Shown piece after piece: positions 16,001 to 23,200 of a DNA stretch of 34,023 bases. The notes beneath the pieces are model-generated. The model did no database searches and was not told the origin of the DNA. It worked only from the letters and a program-made list of their open reading frames with translations. Numbering within the stretch: the first letter of the stretch is position 1; the number at the start of each line of letters is the position of its first letter. This DNA is from a virus. Location of the stretch: positions 1-34,023 of IMG/VR virus record IMGVR_UViG_3300006916_000166; one strand, written 5' to 3'. Made by a program: the position numbers and the translations under genes.

Positions 16001-16088
16001 TTTGTAAATTTGATGAAAACTCTTCAATACTTAAAGGATTATCAAAAGACTGAGAATAAGCTTTGTATATTAATTCTATATCATCCAT
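7065..16088 (-). CDS. Giant 3007-aa virion/ejection protein with HExxH and HAD domains
   Basis: Probably carried in the head and ejected with the DNA. The 3007 aa include: an acidic N-terminus; long charged helical stretches (about 200-480); a glycine/alanine-rich hydrophobic region (about 575-670) that could enter a membrane; an HExxH zinc site, HENTH at 1070-1074, with candidate third ligands Glu1128, Glu1135 or Glu1139; a HAD phosphatase domain with DFDDT (Asp2110, Asp2112), ILTAR (Thr2189), Lys2226 and ADDAYKN (Asp2245, Asp2246); and a C-terminal half with a membrane-like segment (VYYGALQNIIFTVLQTGLF, about 2735-2755) and a charged tail. The C-terminal motif GNTPMQYNRIIKKA is familiar from large structural proteins of marine phages. 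I see no RNA polymerase signature such as DxDGD. It overlaps the next gene by 4 nt. Ejection role is inferred from position next to internal proteins. Confidence 0.8.
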   Translation of the reverse strand: MDDIELIYKAYSQSFDNPLSIEEFSSNLQSAGEFANEVLSTVYNWNDETRNAVDRVLNGTTSQTQPKEEETILQAEVVPLEQEEKPKEITINEKLTELFPVDLFDPEGLDEKENAAALSRYLNKVSPSLNVDYKLNFPSQFTVNGVDIDLKKDPLEQQNKLVNTLINLDQDLDLEELEANIAKDDAEFKSLTSYDKPGKVEFNIGEYKYKGNTKLPFVLDDKTQNEIDKKLGTQYRFNIVTNKNEPYNDLSIFEKVEVEKYVGSGLTDIDGRPISGGRRIKSEEYKFEKAEEYLEQAESALLATRKKDKISDPITEDEIKQEALKIYEKDLILDAKKDRFEKYIEGDIEGITGLSKEQKQDLKLKANKKVGQDAAKIERKNDLLEDYLQQIKEFKKPENSEYVSKLNEFKNNSSIVYNIKPGEKFYQFEDGRKIPAFLYDAAKAENSKIVNLGENAKSLIEEINKDAKTLSNEKEKFNIIRKNYNDASKFGVMLGLATTDLVTSTLYGAYKISQYLNPVSLAMKVTSDALGFDDPVDQGMIALKSWEEEVKDEYKDDIAFDDISSLEDVGQYTYQSVANQAPIIVSMIATGGLSGVAAKSAGLTGKAVQTVANVSSSSMIGLSSFGGKMSDMDYEEFVTGQDLYSDAEVLMKSLGYGISEGAFAYFSTAPLLNKGVGKIAGVTDDLVEKKLSEGFRQELSRHIRKDVMPETLGEMFFEGLTTGTQNLIDGRPFMENMNETIVSSGFWGLGMSGIPSLYVAGTKNFTANKELNIINENTSLANQLRRKNQALVQSINDGVVDDVKTIQAEIETNISLIETYEAKAVDAYSTVEENIREKGMLPEDATNFIEGQTNLYKIREEAYNVANDKTKSKAQIEQELETIGEVYNQAAKGMQRFNSTETFGSGYGALMMNAAGKDKNDVVRKKYTKVTSQAIQNLFDKNRNSSNPKDNYNPTGSEIANEADNILFEEQMDKQLDKDRRQSEKLGHTFIDFESREQAIREITNTYDIAIELETNPESKASLEANKKETIERINKGSLNGGSISGAGFELDFVVRENMTRNKRFTTGLHENTHTISRKLLKNNPEAFKNLGDQILKYLVYTNQTDALKAMGASNANLVLDGEYDYDEVISSFVELIAEDKVDLNKMDNFKAAIGKLFNEGLMNASDGDYNIEFKGQKDILEFFLGFGKKIAAGEVDVATLTEAQDRFSIVDKQGKVIPISDTRTQNKIAASKVQASETAKFSKEDQDLFTRVNDIYKSDKSIKNKGFEIGNLYRNFVTSRLNKGFEVGKLKIRPRDLDGFNDTILEDVVSDMATGGSGVPGLVRAYANRDMKRFGSITLPQWINARLNQRILGYLPNDLIRDEISIDTETAKQIEDVKRAKIDEIIDTEQKEDKGRDLRSFEELSIVTPELFDEVRDIVSRRLKKLAITEGVTAETVTKDLDEAITKEITKVIKAEMGPITRSVLGFAPKQYVDFINANRETIIGAMPIDLIKQKAKSKAWSNIFKLKEIGREDIKKTVDGKTTYYRKQIFEVQKPDPQEFAKYFTRAGYTTLIERQRSLIKPIAQELAKTELFKLSTDPDFIADLSDRTGMTSNEVTSFYIDNVMDNMQDVLDQTAGEQRSQDVVKFSESLNDDQRAEFGANADLFVKNFKDLGVNPTIRSVYNALVKTVYNNPNNVNFKGDKGLKTLLKFASEINQPLKRFLAKENKLLDVNTSEFLFQGITLNSSRTDLKRIFSIPESFAKLFEKGSKGQEKQRELSTGFTNSYYENNLKQGLNTFDAALDTIITSLKWMKGHQATAGKSGRYKRLQTYDGTQDFVDNNLSTIPGVEKINGEISVDKNGKETFVITDLIIEGVRVSANQLNTTSPSQSTSKTKAKFESEYDMRQKEADEAWNLMMEYLTYVKNNGTELDFAMTMMSLKSGMDSILKAAAPAEYYYVGPQMKANELRYEHVIPTEYMALALTEYFYGDSDIDINELKSKYKVAVIPKIMDENFNIQLQQTMPPNWTTSMPELIRYYNDVNMGMENMYPVEVLGGKDKGKIIGQEWSNLDKKVEEAKPKNKQLVKKSEVVLTDGNTNYEFVSLAEQLDQALKIARDPNTKEKKIRIFDFDDTIAQSKSDVLFTMPDGTKGRLNAAEFAEKGVALTEQGAKFDFSEFNKVKQGIKGPLFKVAKTIFDKKGSQDLFILTARPMAAAMEIKTFLDSLGIDIPLENVITLENSSPLAKSQWILNKAGEGYNDFYFADDAYKNIEAVQKVLDVADVKSKIQQAKIKFSETVDQAMNDIIYQKTGIESFKEYSDVRAQAEGRGKRSFDLIPPSAEDFGGLLYAMLGKGKIGDAQWEWMQDNLIKPYNRGINDLVVAQNTLAADFKALKQSLEGIPKNLKKKAIGGFTFEDVTRIIAWDKQGIEVDGLSKRDLKDIREFANENNEINVFADQLIALTKQDGYYYPGVNWLAGTITTDFREGLRTTSRSRFLSQWQGNVDEAFSIKNLNKIEAAFGSKYREALEDSLLRMKTGTNRSSKIGRLESQFLDYVNGSVGAVMFLNARSAVLQTISSLNFINWGDNNVFAAGKAFANQPQYWKDFMTLMNSDYLVDRRNGLKINVSENEIAEAAKTSKNKAKAVIATLLSKGFVLTQFADSFAIASGGATFYRNRIKKLMKEGMSESEATKQAFQDFKEVSETSQQSSDPSKISMQQASTVGKLTLAWGNTPMQYNRIIKKASLDLVNNRGDWKDNISKIVYYGALQNIIFTVLQTGLFKMLFSDDEEEDGVLEEKGISTVNSLIDNLLRGMGIGGAIASTVKNLGVEIYDRSKRSRPEYADVALKLLDIAPPIDVKVSKFRQGLTTYEYSLKDPRREEYFNIQNPSYSAAAKVVAATTNVPVDRLLQKAENLKGAMNDQNEYWKRAAMFLGWPEWQLRSTKEASEFKDLMKQRRKQYKESKKRVSAFKEPEAPKLTPRAQDSITYFKLNKPEQVRKLDSLGLTKKEIRALRYEKDRVNKLLELMKQ

Positions 16089-16089
16089 A

Positions 16090-17298
16090 TTATTCGCCTG
16101 GTATTTGATCTAATGTTTCATCTGCTACTGCTGTTTCAGTTATAATCTCATCATCTATTTCATACGTGTTTATTAGGTCGTTTTTTAAAGCAGTAAGCAA
16201 AGCTTGTTCACTAAAAGTACCTGGTTCATAACCTAATCCTACATAAACACTTTTAGGATTTTGTCCTTTTATACCTTCCATTAAAAAGTTTATACCTTCT
16301 TTAGTTTCTGTAAAGGCTTCAAACTTATCAATGTCTAAAGTTTGACCACCTAAAACTGGTAATCCTTTATTTTGTCCACTAACATAAACTTTTGGAACCA
16401 TTTCACCTTTTTCATTTTTAACCATTACTGGTTTTTTAATGCCAAAGTTATAAGCTGAATTTTTAAATCTATTAATACCATTGTCTAAATAAGCCTTACG
16501 ACTCCCTCCGCCAGGTGCAAATACTTCTACTTGTTCAAAAAACTTAGGGTCATTTGGACCATTTTTTTGAGCATAATTTCTATATTCAGTTAAACTAGTT
16601 CCTATTATTACATCACCTTTTGCAGTTTCTCCTGTTGACTGTGGGTCATAAGTAATGTTTCCATCTGCATCAACGTTTTTACCAAACTTAGCAATATTAA
16701 AACTTGTTCCGCTAGGATCTGGGTAAATACCTATGTCACCTTTACCTGTGTAAAGAGATTCATATATTGGTATCATTTCATTAAATGGAGCATTTTCATC
16801 ACTTAATATAGCATCTTCTTCATTTGGACCTAGTTTTTTATCTTTAATATCTTTATACACTCTATAACCACCTACAAAGTTATCCATGTCTTGTTTAAAA
16901 ATAGCTATTTGGTTTTGGAACTTAGCAGTAATTTTACCTAATTCCGCAGAGCCCATATCAGGATCAGCTATTTCAGCTAAAAACTTATCTCTCATTGCTA
17001 CTAAATTCTCCATTATGGCATCATCTTGAATATTTTCTTTGCTCCCTCCAACTTCAAAATCACCTATTTGATCTGTTAACCCTTGTATATGTGCAAAATC
17101 TTTATCAAATTTAGATAATGCTTGGCCTTCTCTTGCGTCTTTTCTTCTAGTAGCTTGCTCTGCTTCTTTTTTATTTATAGCAGCTTGTCTCTGAATATTT
17201 TCAGTAACTCCTTTCATAGCTGAAAAGAACTGAGCTATGTTTCTAGCTCCTTGATCTATTTTCATTCGTACTGCTTGCGGATTGTCGTATGCTCCCAT
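16090..17298 (-). CDS. Internal virion / ejection protein candidate, 402 aa
   Basis: I do not recognise this 402-aa protein by family. The first 110 residues are helical and charged (ARNIAQFFSAMKGVTENIQR, then a Lys/Arg stretch), and the rest alternates short strands and loops with many Gly/Asn turns. No catalytic motif and no signal peptide are visible. It lies between the alanine/glutamine-rich internal protein and the giant virion protein, one base from the latter. In short-tailed phages that location is where ejection proteins are coded, so a partner of the giant protein is the likely role. Confidence 0.5.
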   Translation of the reverse strand: MGAYDNPQAVRMKIDQGARNIAQFFSAMKGVTENIQRQAAINKKEAEQATRRKDAREGQALSKFDKDFAHIQGLTDQIGDFEVGGSKENIQDDAIMENLVAMRDKFLAEIADPDMGSAELGKITAKFQNQIAIFKQDMDNFVGGYRVYKDIKDKKLGPNEEDAILSDENAPFNEMIPIYESLYTGKGDIGIYPDPSGTSFNIAKFGKNVDADGNITYDPQSTGETAKGDVIIGTSLTEYRNYAQKNGPNDPKFFEQVEVFAPGGGSRKAYLDNGINRFKNSAYNFGIKKPVMVKNEKGEMVPKVYVSGQNKGLPVLGGQTLDIDKFEAFTETKEGINFLMEGIKGQNPKSVYVGLGYEPGTFSEQALLTALKNDLINTYEIDDEIITETAVADETLDQIPGE

Positions 17299-17330
17299 AG
17301 TTTATTTTTAATTAATTGTTCACCTGGTAT

Positions 17331-18035
17331 TTAGGGTGTATTAGTAGAAGGATCATTGCTACTCATTTGACCAAGTCCTGTTGCTACACCACCCATGCCG
17401 CTAGCAAAACCAGCCACACCAGATGATAAAGCTGCTTGGCCTGATTGAGTAAGATCCATAGCTTGTTGTCCTGCTACTTGTTGTAAACCAGCTTGTCTAT
17501 TTAGTGACATTATATCTCTGCTTTCTTGTCTACCATAAGCACCTATTTCTTCTTGAATAGCAGCTTGTTCAAGCGCTTGTTGTTGGCTTACTTTCTGCTG
17601 CTCACCTTGTAAGTATAATTGTTGATTTTTAAGTTCTTGATTTTCTATGCTAGCAGCAACTTGAGCTTTACTAGCTGCAGCTTGTCTAGCTAAAGCAGTG
17701 GCAGCACCAGCTCCACCGCCTGATTGATTTATAGCATTTAAAGTATTTGCTAAAGCTTCATCTGTTTGTTGCATTTTTAAATTAACACCTTGCATAGCTA
17801 CCGCATTATTCTGATACGGATTAAATATTTGATCTTTCATAGCACGTATGTCATCAGATTTATCAATCACCTGCTGTCTATTAGCTTCTATTTTTCTAAT
17901 TTCAGCCGCTGCTAATTGCTCTTTTCTTCGTTGACGTGCCGCATCTTTTTTAGCTTGTTGGTTTTGAGAAATACCCATGCCTAAACTACCTAAAGCTGAT
18001 ACAGCTCCTACAACTGCCATTGCTATTCCTGCCAT
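17331..18035 (-). CDS. Internal virion protein, Ala/Gln-rich coiled coil
   Basis: A 234-aa protein with a hydrophobic, glycine-rich N-terminus (MAGIAMAVVGAVSALGSLGM, 1-20), a long Ala/Gln-rich coiled coil (about 25-190) with a SGGGAGAATALA hinge near 105-115, and a Gly/Ser-rich hydrophobic tail (ALSSGVAGFASGMGGVATG). A small-residue N-terminal helix plus Gln-rich coil is the usual look of T7 gp14-type and similar ejection proteins that insert in the host envelope. Position between tail genes and the giant protein agrees. Function inferred from composition and context only. Confidence 0.6.
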   Translation of the reverse strand: MAGIAMAVVGAVSALGSLGMGISQNQQAKKDAARQRRKEQLAAAEIRKIEANRQQVIDKSDDIRAMKDQIFNPYQNNAVAMQGVNLKMQQTDEALANTLNAINQSGGGAGAATALARQAAASKAQVAASIENQELKNQQLYLQGEQQKVSQQQALEQAAIQEEIGAYGRQESRDIMSLNRQAGLQQVAGQQAMDLTQSGQAALSSGVAGFASGMGGVATGLGQMSSNDPSTNTP

Positions 18036-18038
18036 ATT

Positions 18039-18506
18039 TTATTTTTTTGTTTTTAAATAATCTTTGTATTCACTTCTATTTAAAGCAAACAATCTTTTTT
18101 CTATAATATCAATATTTCTTTCATTAGTGGGATTAGAGTGTATATTGACCCATATAGCATCTTCTATTACTTCTATAACCCTTTGAGCTCCTGGTTGTGA
18201 TATTGTATAATATGGAGCTTTAAAATAATTTACTTCTTCTGCGTCAGCAACTTTTACTGTTCCATGCATTAAAAACCATGAGTGTAATTCTTTGTGTATA
18301 GCACCTACTATTAAAGTATCTTTTTTAACATCCATACGACGCATATAGACGCCTTCTGTGAACTCATCTATTATTTCTAATGATTCAGCTTCTCTAACAG
18401 TTTTTTTACCGTCTCCTATTATGTTTATTCCGTCTGCTACGTTTATTAAATTAGTTAGTAAGTTATCTATTTTAGTTTCTCTTTGCTTGATTAAATTAAA
18501 TTCCAT
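18039..18506 (-). CDS. Cupin-like virion-associated protein
   Basis: A 155-aa protein whose middle (about 60-124) reads as a double-stranded beta-helix (cupin) core: DTLIVGAIHKELHSWFLMHG with His71 and His75, a GTVKV strand, then APYYTISQPGAQRVIEVIED and a last His123. From memory, similar short cupin-type proteins occur in the tail region of many marine phages. Metal binding is possible through the His residues but the full cupin metal set is not clear. It sits between the 571-aa tail protein and the internal proteins, so a structural or host-surface-sugar role is possible. Confidence 0.55.
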   Translation of the reverse strand: MEFNLIKQRETKIDNLLTNLINVADGINIIGDGKKTVREAESLEIIDEFTEGVYMRRMDVKKDTLIVGAIHKELHSWFLMHGTVKVADAEEVNYFKAPYYTISQPGAQRVIEVIEDAIWVNIHSNPTNERNIDIIEKRLFALNRSEYKDYLKTKK

Positions 18507-20222
18507 TTATTTTGATGATAATACATAATTTGAAGATACTGAAAACAATTGCTTAGCTCCACCTACATCTGTACTTCCGTCTATTGACATTTTAACTGTC
18601 ATTAAATATCCTTTTACACCACTAACATTACTTCCAAATATAACTTCACCAGGTCTAGCAGTACTTGCATTAACTAAGTTTGCTACGTAATGATTTTCTT
18701 TTCTATCAAAACCAGCCCTGAATATTGGTTCAGTTAAAGCAGCTGGATATATATTACCAGCATTATCGTATTGACCTTCTACATAACTTTTAACAGTGCT
18801 AGTAGCATCTTGATATTGGTTAAATGTTCCTGCATTTTGTACTTGATCAAAACCTTCAAAATCAGAAACATAACTATCTACTTCCCAACCATTATTACCT
18901 TCGTAAGCTATAGTGTTAAAGTTTTTAACTACAGTAGGATTAGGATTAAATATAAATTCAACAAAAGATTCAGCAGGAGAAGTTGCTCCATAAAATTTAC
19001 CTCTACCATTTGCAACGCTTTCGTCGTAATGTTGGTAAATGTTACTATCAATAAACGTAAAAAAGTTGTTTTTAATACTAGCCATAGAATTAGGTTTATA
19101 GCTATAAAAACTTGTCCAACCTTTTATTTGTTCATCGTATCCTACGGTATCAAAAGTGTCATCAGCTGTAGATATTGTTCTAGGTGAAGTTTGTAATGAT
19201 AAAGTATAAGCTGATTGATGAGTGTCCCAAGCTCCATATATTTTACCTTTAGCATATGTAACAAATACAGCATCGGTATAAGTTCCACCAACGCCAAAAT
19301 TAGCTGCAGGGCTTATAGTTATAGTAAGAGTAGCACCTGTATCTACGACATTAGTTACAGTGCAACCTGTACTAGTATTGCCAGAGGTATTAGAAAGCTC
19401 TAAGGATGCTCCTAATTGCACTTCTGAAGCGTCTGTAGCTGTAACACTAAACGATGTTAAACTACCAGTTGGCGATCCTGAAAGTGGTTTTGAAATGCTT
19501 TGTCTTTCGTAGTCGTCAGATATTTTAGCAAGTTCATCTCTAAAATAATCCCTCATACCATAGCCAGATATTTCTGTTATACCATCTCGTGATAGTCTTA
19601 GTATAGCAGATCTGTCTTTATCAGAAAAATATTTTCTATATCCAAATACTGAAAATGATTCTGGATTTCTACTTATTCCATATTCCCCTAAATAAGGAAC
19701 ATCTTGACCAAAAAATTGTATAGCTCCAGTTTCTACCGACCCTTGATTACCAGAGTATATTGCATTTTTATTTATCAATACCTTAGTTACTTTACTTTCT
19801 TGAAAAATATTTAAGTTAGTATCTTCTGAATATAATTTTTGTATCGATCCGTTTATTGGATCTAAATCTCTTAATATAGGATCAGCAATAGAAAATACAT
19901 TTGTCTCGTTAAAACCTGTTCTAGTATTTAATAAACCAGAATATATTAAACTATGTGTTCTGTCTAAAGCATCTTTATTTTCATTTACTGTATAAGCTCT
20001 AACACCTAAGGTTATTTGAGGATTGTTAAAACCTCCTTTTATTCTAGTTTCTTCTATATAATAATTTTGATAGCCAGTTGTAAACGTACCGCTTCCAAAT
20101 GGAAAAGTAGGATAACCTGATGGGTTCCACGGTAGACCAGGCCAATTTATATTACCAGCAACGTCTAAAGCCTTTTTTATCCAAAAAGAATTAAAATATT
20201 TCACTCCAACTGTATAAGCCAT
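18507..20222 (-). CDS. Tail structural protein, 571 aa, with inserted beta domain
   Basis: A structural protein of the short-tail module. Residues 130-245 (NIFQESKVTKVLINKNAIYS, GQDVPYLGEYGISRNPESF, YRKYF, RLSRDGITEISGYGMRDYF) and 326-450 (GAWDTHQSAYTLSLQ, GWTSFYSYKP, VKNFNTIAYEGNNGWEV) are, from memory, conserved in a tail protein family of marine T4-like and crAss-like phages, sometimes coded as the C-terminal half of the stabilisation protein. Between them residues 248-325 form a Ser/Thr/Gly-rich beta segment that looks inserted. The first 100 residues are rich in aromatic residues. It lies 36 nt after the 1255-aa protein and probably assembles with it. Confidence 0.65.
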   Translation of the reverse strand: MAYTVGVKYFNSFWIKKALDVAGNINWPGLPWNPSGYPTFPFGSGTFTTGYQNYYIEETRIKGGFNNPQITLGVRAYTVNENKDALDRTHSLIYSGLLNTRTGFNETNVFSIADPILRDLDPINGSIQKLYSEDTNLNIFQESKVTKVLINKNAIYSGNQGSVETGAIQFFGQDVPYLGEYGISRNPESFSVFGYRKYFSDKDRSAILRLSRDGITEISGYGMRDYFRDELAKISDDYERQSISKPLSGSPTGSLTSFSVTATDASEVQLGASLELSNTSGNTSTGCTVTNVVDTGATLTITISPAANFGVGGTYTDAVFVTYAKGKIYGAWDTHQSAYTLSLQTSPRTISTADDTFDTVGYDEQIKGWTSFYSYKPNSMASIKNNFFTFIDSNIYQHYDESVANGRGKFYGATSPAESFVEFIFNPNPTVVKNFNTIAYEGNNGWEVDSYVSDFEGFDQVQNAGTFNQYQDATSTVKSYVEGQYDNAGNIYPAALTEPIFRAGFDRKENHYVANLVNASTARPGEVIFGSNVSGVKGYLMTVKMSIDGSTDVGGAKQLFSVSSNYVLSSK

Positions 20223-20258
20223 ATTATATATATTACTTGTTTTTATTAATTATTACTA

Positions 20259-23200
20259 TCAAGAAGGTGACACTGTTATTGCACAAGAAGCTCTAAGTCC
20301 ACCACCGTCAGTAACAGTTACTACAGCTGGTTGAGCAGGAAATGATTCAGCTCCTGCACTTATGTTTAAATAAGCAATACCGTCTGTTTGAACTAAATCA
20401 TAGTATTTTTGAGCGTCTGTAGATATACCTGATAGAGAGTATGTTAAATCTGTTCTTAAATTAGTCGTATTACTAGTGTTAGTACCATTTCTACCATCGA
20501 AACTTAATACTAATAAATCATCAGCTGTTGATACACCTGTAACATTTACTTGTCCACCGCAAGCACTAGCACCGTCCCAAGATGAATTAGGACCTAAACT
20601 TAATGGAACAATAGTAGGAACAACGTTACTTAAAGGAAGTAAAGGTGAAGTAAATCCAGCGCCAGGAGCCGCACCAAGTATTATATCTCTAGTAGTAAAT
20701 GTTCCATCAGTGCTAAAAGTACCAGAAGGTGCTTTTACTCTAATTAAAAAAGTAAATAAATCTTGTATTGGTGAGTTGTTTCCGTAGTAAAAATAACTTA
20801 AATTTGTTATTTTATAAGCGCCTAAAGCACCTACAGCTACTAAACTAAAACTACTAGTTACATTGTTGTTTAAAGCATCTGTTACAGAAAGCAATGTCAT
20901 AGTTATATTAGAACCTGTTAGTGAATTACCAGCGTAGTCAGTAGCATATAAACCATTAACATTTGTTAAATCAGTACTTAAAGCATTTGATTCAGGAAAA
21001 CTCCAAGTTATACCTAAAGCTCCTACAGCATCTCTAAATCCATAAGGTGTAGTGGTATCATTAGCTATTATATTAGCGTTAAGATCAGATATTTTACCTG
21101 TAGAAGTTGTTTCCCAATATATGTCAAGCTTTGACTCAAGAGGTTTTGTTTCAAATATTGATAATGGATTTTGCTTGAAGTTTGAAGGTCTAGGTTGTAA
21201 ACCTTCAGCAGGTCCATAAACACTTCTAGTAACAGTTACAGGAAAAGTGCAATTTCCATCTCCAGCAACTTCAATAGTAGCTGTAGCAGGTCCAGAAGGA
21301 TATGCGCTCATATTTTCCCAAGGACCACCAATATCCGTTAAAGTTACAGTCTCTACATTACCATGACTAGTATCTGCAGTAAAAGTAACTTTCATGTTTT
21401 TGTTCTTAAACTCTTTATCAGTTGCTGATGTACCTTTAAAAACAATAGGAACATTTTCACCTAGAGCTGGATAGTCAGCACCAGCAGTTATAGTACCTAT
21501 ACTAACTTCATACTCTGCAGCATTTATACTAGGTCCAACTTGACCGTAAGTAGTTATATCAGATCCAGCTGTATAAACATTCATACGTGCTACAAATGGA
21601 TTTGACTGGTAGTTGTAAAAAACAGGTGCTCTATTAAATGGAAATATAGATGATGGCGACCAAAGACCTAAATCACTACCTGTTCCTATAGCCACAACAA
21701 CATCTGACTTTTGATCTGGGTAATATTGTCTTTTATATTGTACAGAACCAAATCTGTTTATAACTCTAGGTATAAGATCTACAGAAGCGTTTTCAACTTG
21801 AGAACCACTATCTAAATCTCTTTCTCTATCTCTAGTCTTAAGTAATGTTTCACCTTCTTCTGTATAAGGATCAACTGTGAAAAAATTTCCACTAGTGTCT
21901 GTGAATTGATAATAACTAGGATCATCTGAAAATGAAGGCCTACCTGATCTAAACTTGTTTTGATTAGGACCTGTTAAAGTTATATCTTTAGGAACTTTAC
22001 TTAAGTTATCTCCTTGTAATACAAAATGAACAACTGGTTCTTCTACGCTAGCAGCTAAAGGTGATATAGATTCTCCGTCTATGTAACCATTTAAAACTCC
22101 AGGTACATATACATTATAATAATCTGTCTCTGTTTGTTTAACTACAAACTTATAAGTAAACCAACCTAATGGATTACTTGAGCTATATAAACCTGGTGTT
22201 CCAGTTGATGTGTTTTTTATAGAATCAATTGTTTCATTAAAAGTCATTTTCAATTGATCACCTGGCCAAGTATTAGTAGAACTGTATAAACTAGTTGTAG
22301 CAGTACCTGGATAATAAGAAAAATTAGCTGTAGTTCCTGTTTGTCCTTCGTTATTACCTGTTTTATAAGGATTAAATATAGTGGATCCTTTTAGCTCTGG
22401 ATCTTGAATATTGCTATTTACTTTTGATAATATAACATCAGACTGTCTACCATATCTATCAGATAATACAATACCTATTTGGTAAGTTCTATTTTGTTTT
22501 AACGTATGGTTTTGGTACTCTAATCTTATATCAGAAGCTTCCACAGACGCAGATGGAGCAACTTGAGTAAGTTTAAACCCTACTTTAGCATCGTAATTTA
22601 TCTCGCTTGGTGGAGTATGTTTATCAATTATATTACCAAATACTAATCTATTACCTATAACTTCTTGTGATAAAGCTCTTACAGGTGTTTGATCATAAAC
22701 TCTCAATAAATCTCTTAAAGGTAGTGTTTTAAATGGTTTTCTAGACTGATAATCGTAATATAAAAAAGCAGAGCCATTACCAGCTAAAGTGCTAGCTGGT
22801 ATAGTTTCTAATAAATTTAATGTAGTACTCGTAGCATTTTTAAATATTATATCAATAGAGTCTACTTTTAAATCATCTACTACATTTCCCCAATTAGTAG
22901 ATCCATCTGGTGCAGGAATACATAAAGTAATATTATTAATTTTATTTTTCATTATAGTTAGCTCAGTAGACTGCATAGTGTTCTCTTCTTGACTACCTAT
23001 GAAATAACCATCTTGTTCAGGAACAAAACACTCTTGAGTAAACGGAGATATTAAAGAATATTCACCATCATCAAACCTAAACCTATAAGCAAACCTTACA
23101 AACTTTTCTTTTAAATAATCTTCATCACCAGGCCAGTTAGCATTATAATAGGGGTTATCAGTAGTACCGTCAGGAAGCTTTTCGTTAACTACATCTTTCA

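Noticed and set aside
7065-16088. Virion RNA polymerase within the giant protein, as in crAss-like phages
   Set aside because: I searched for a DFDGD-type metal motif and found only DSDID and DGDYN in unrelated contexts, with no other polymerase signature. A diverged polymerase cannot be fully excluded.
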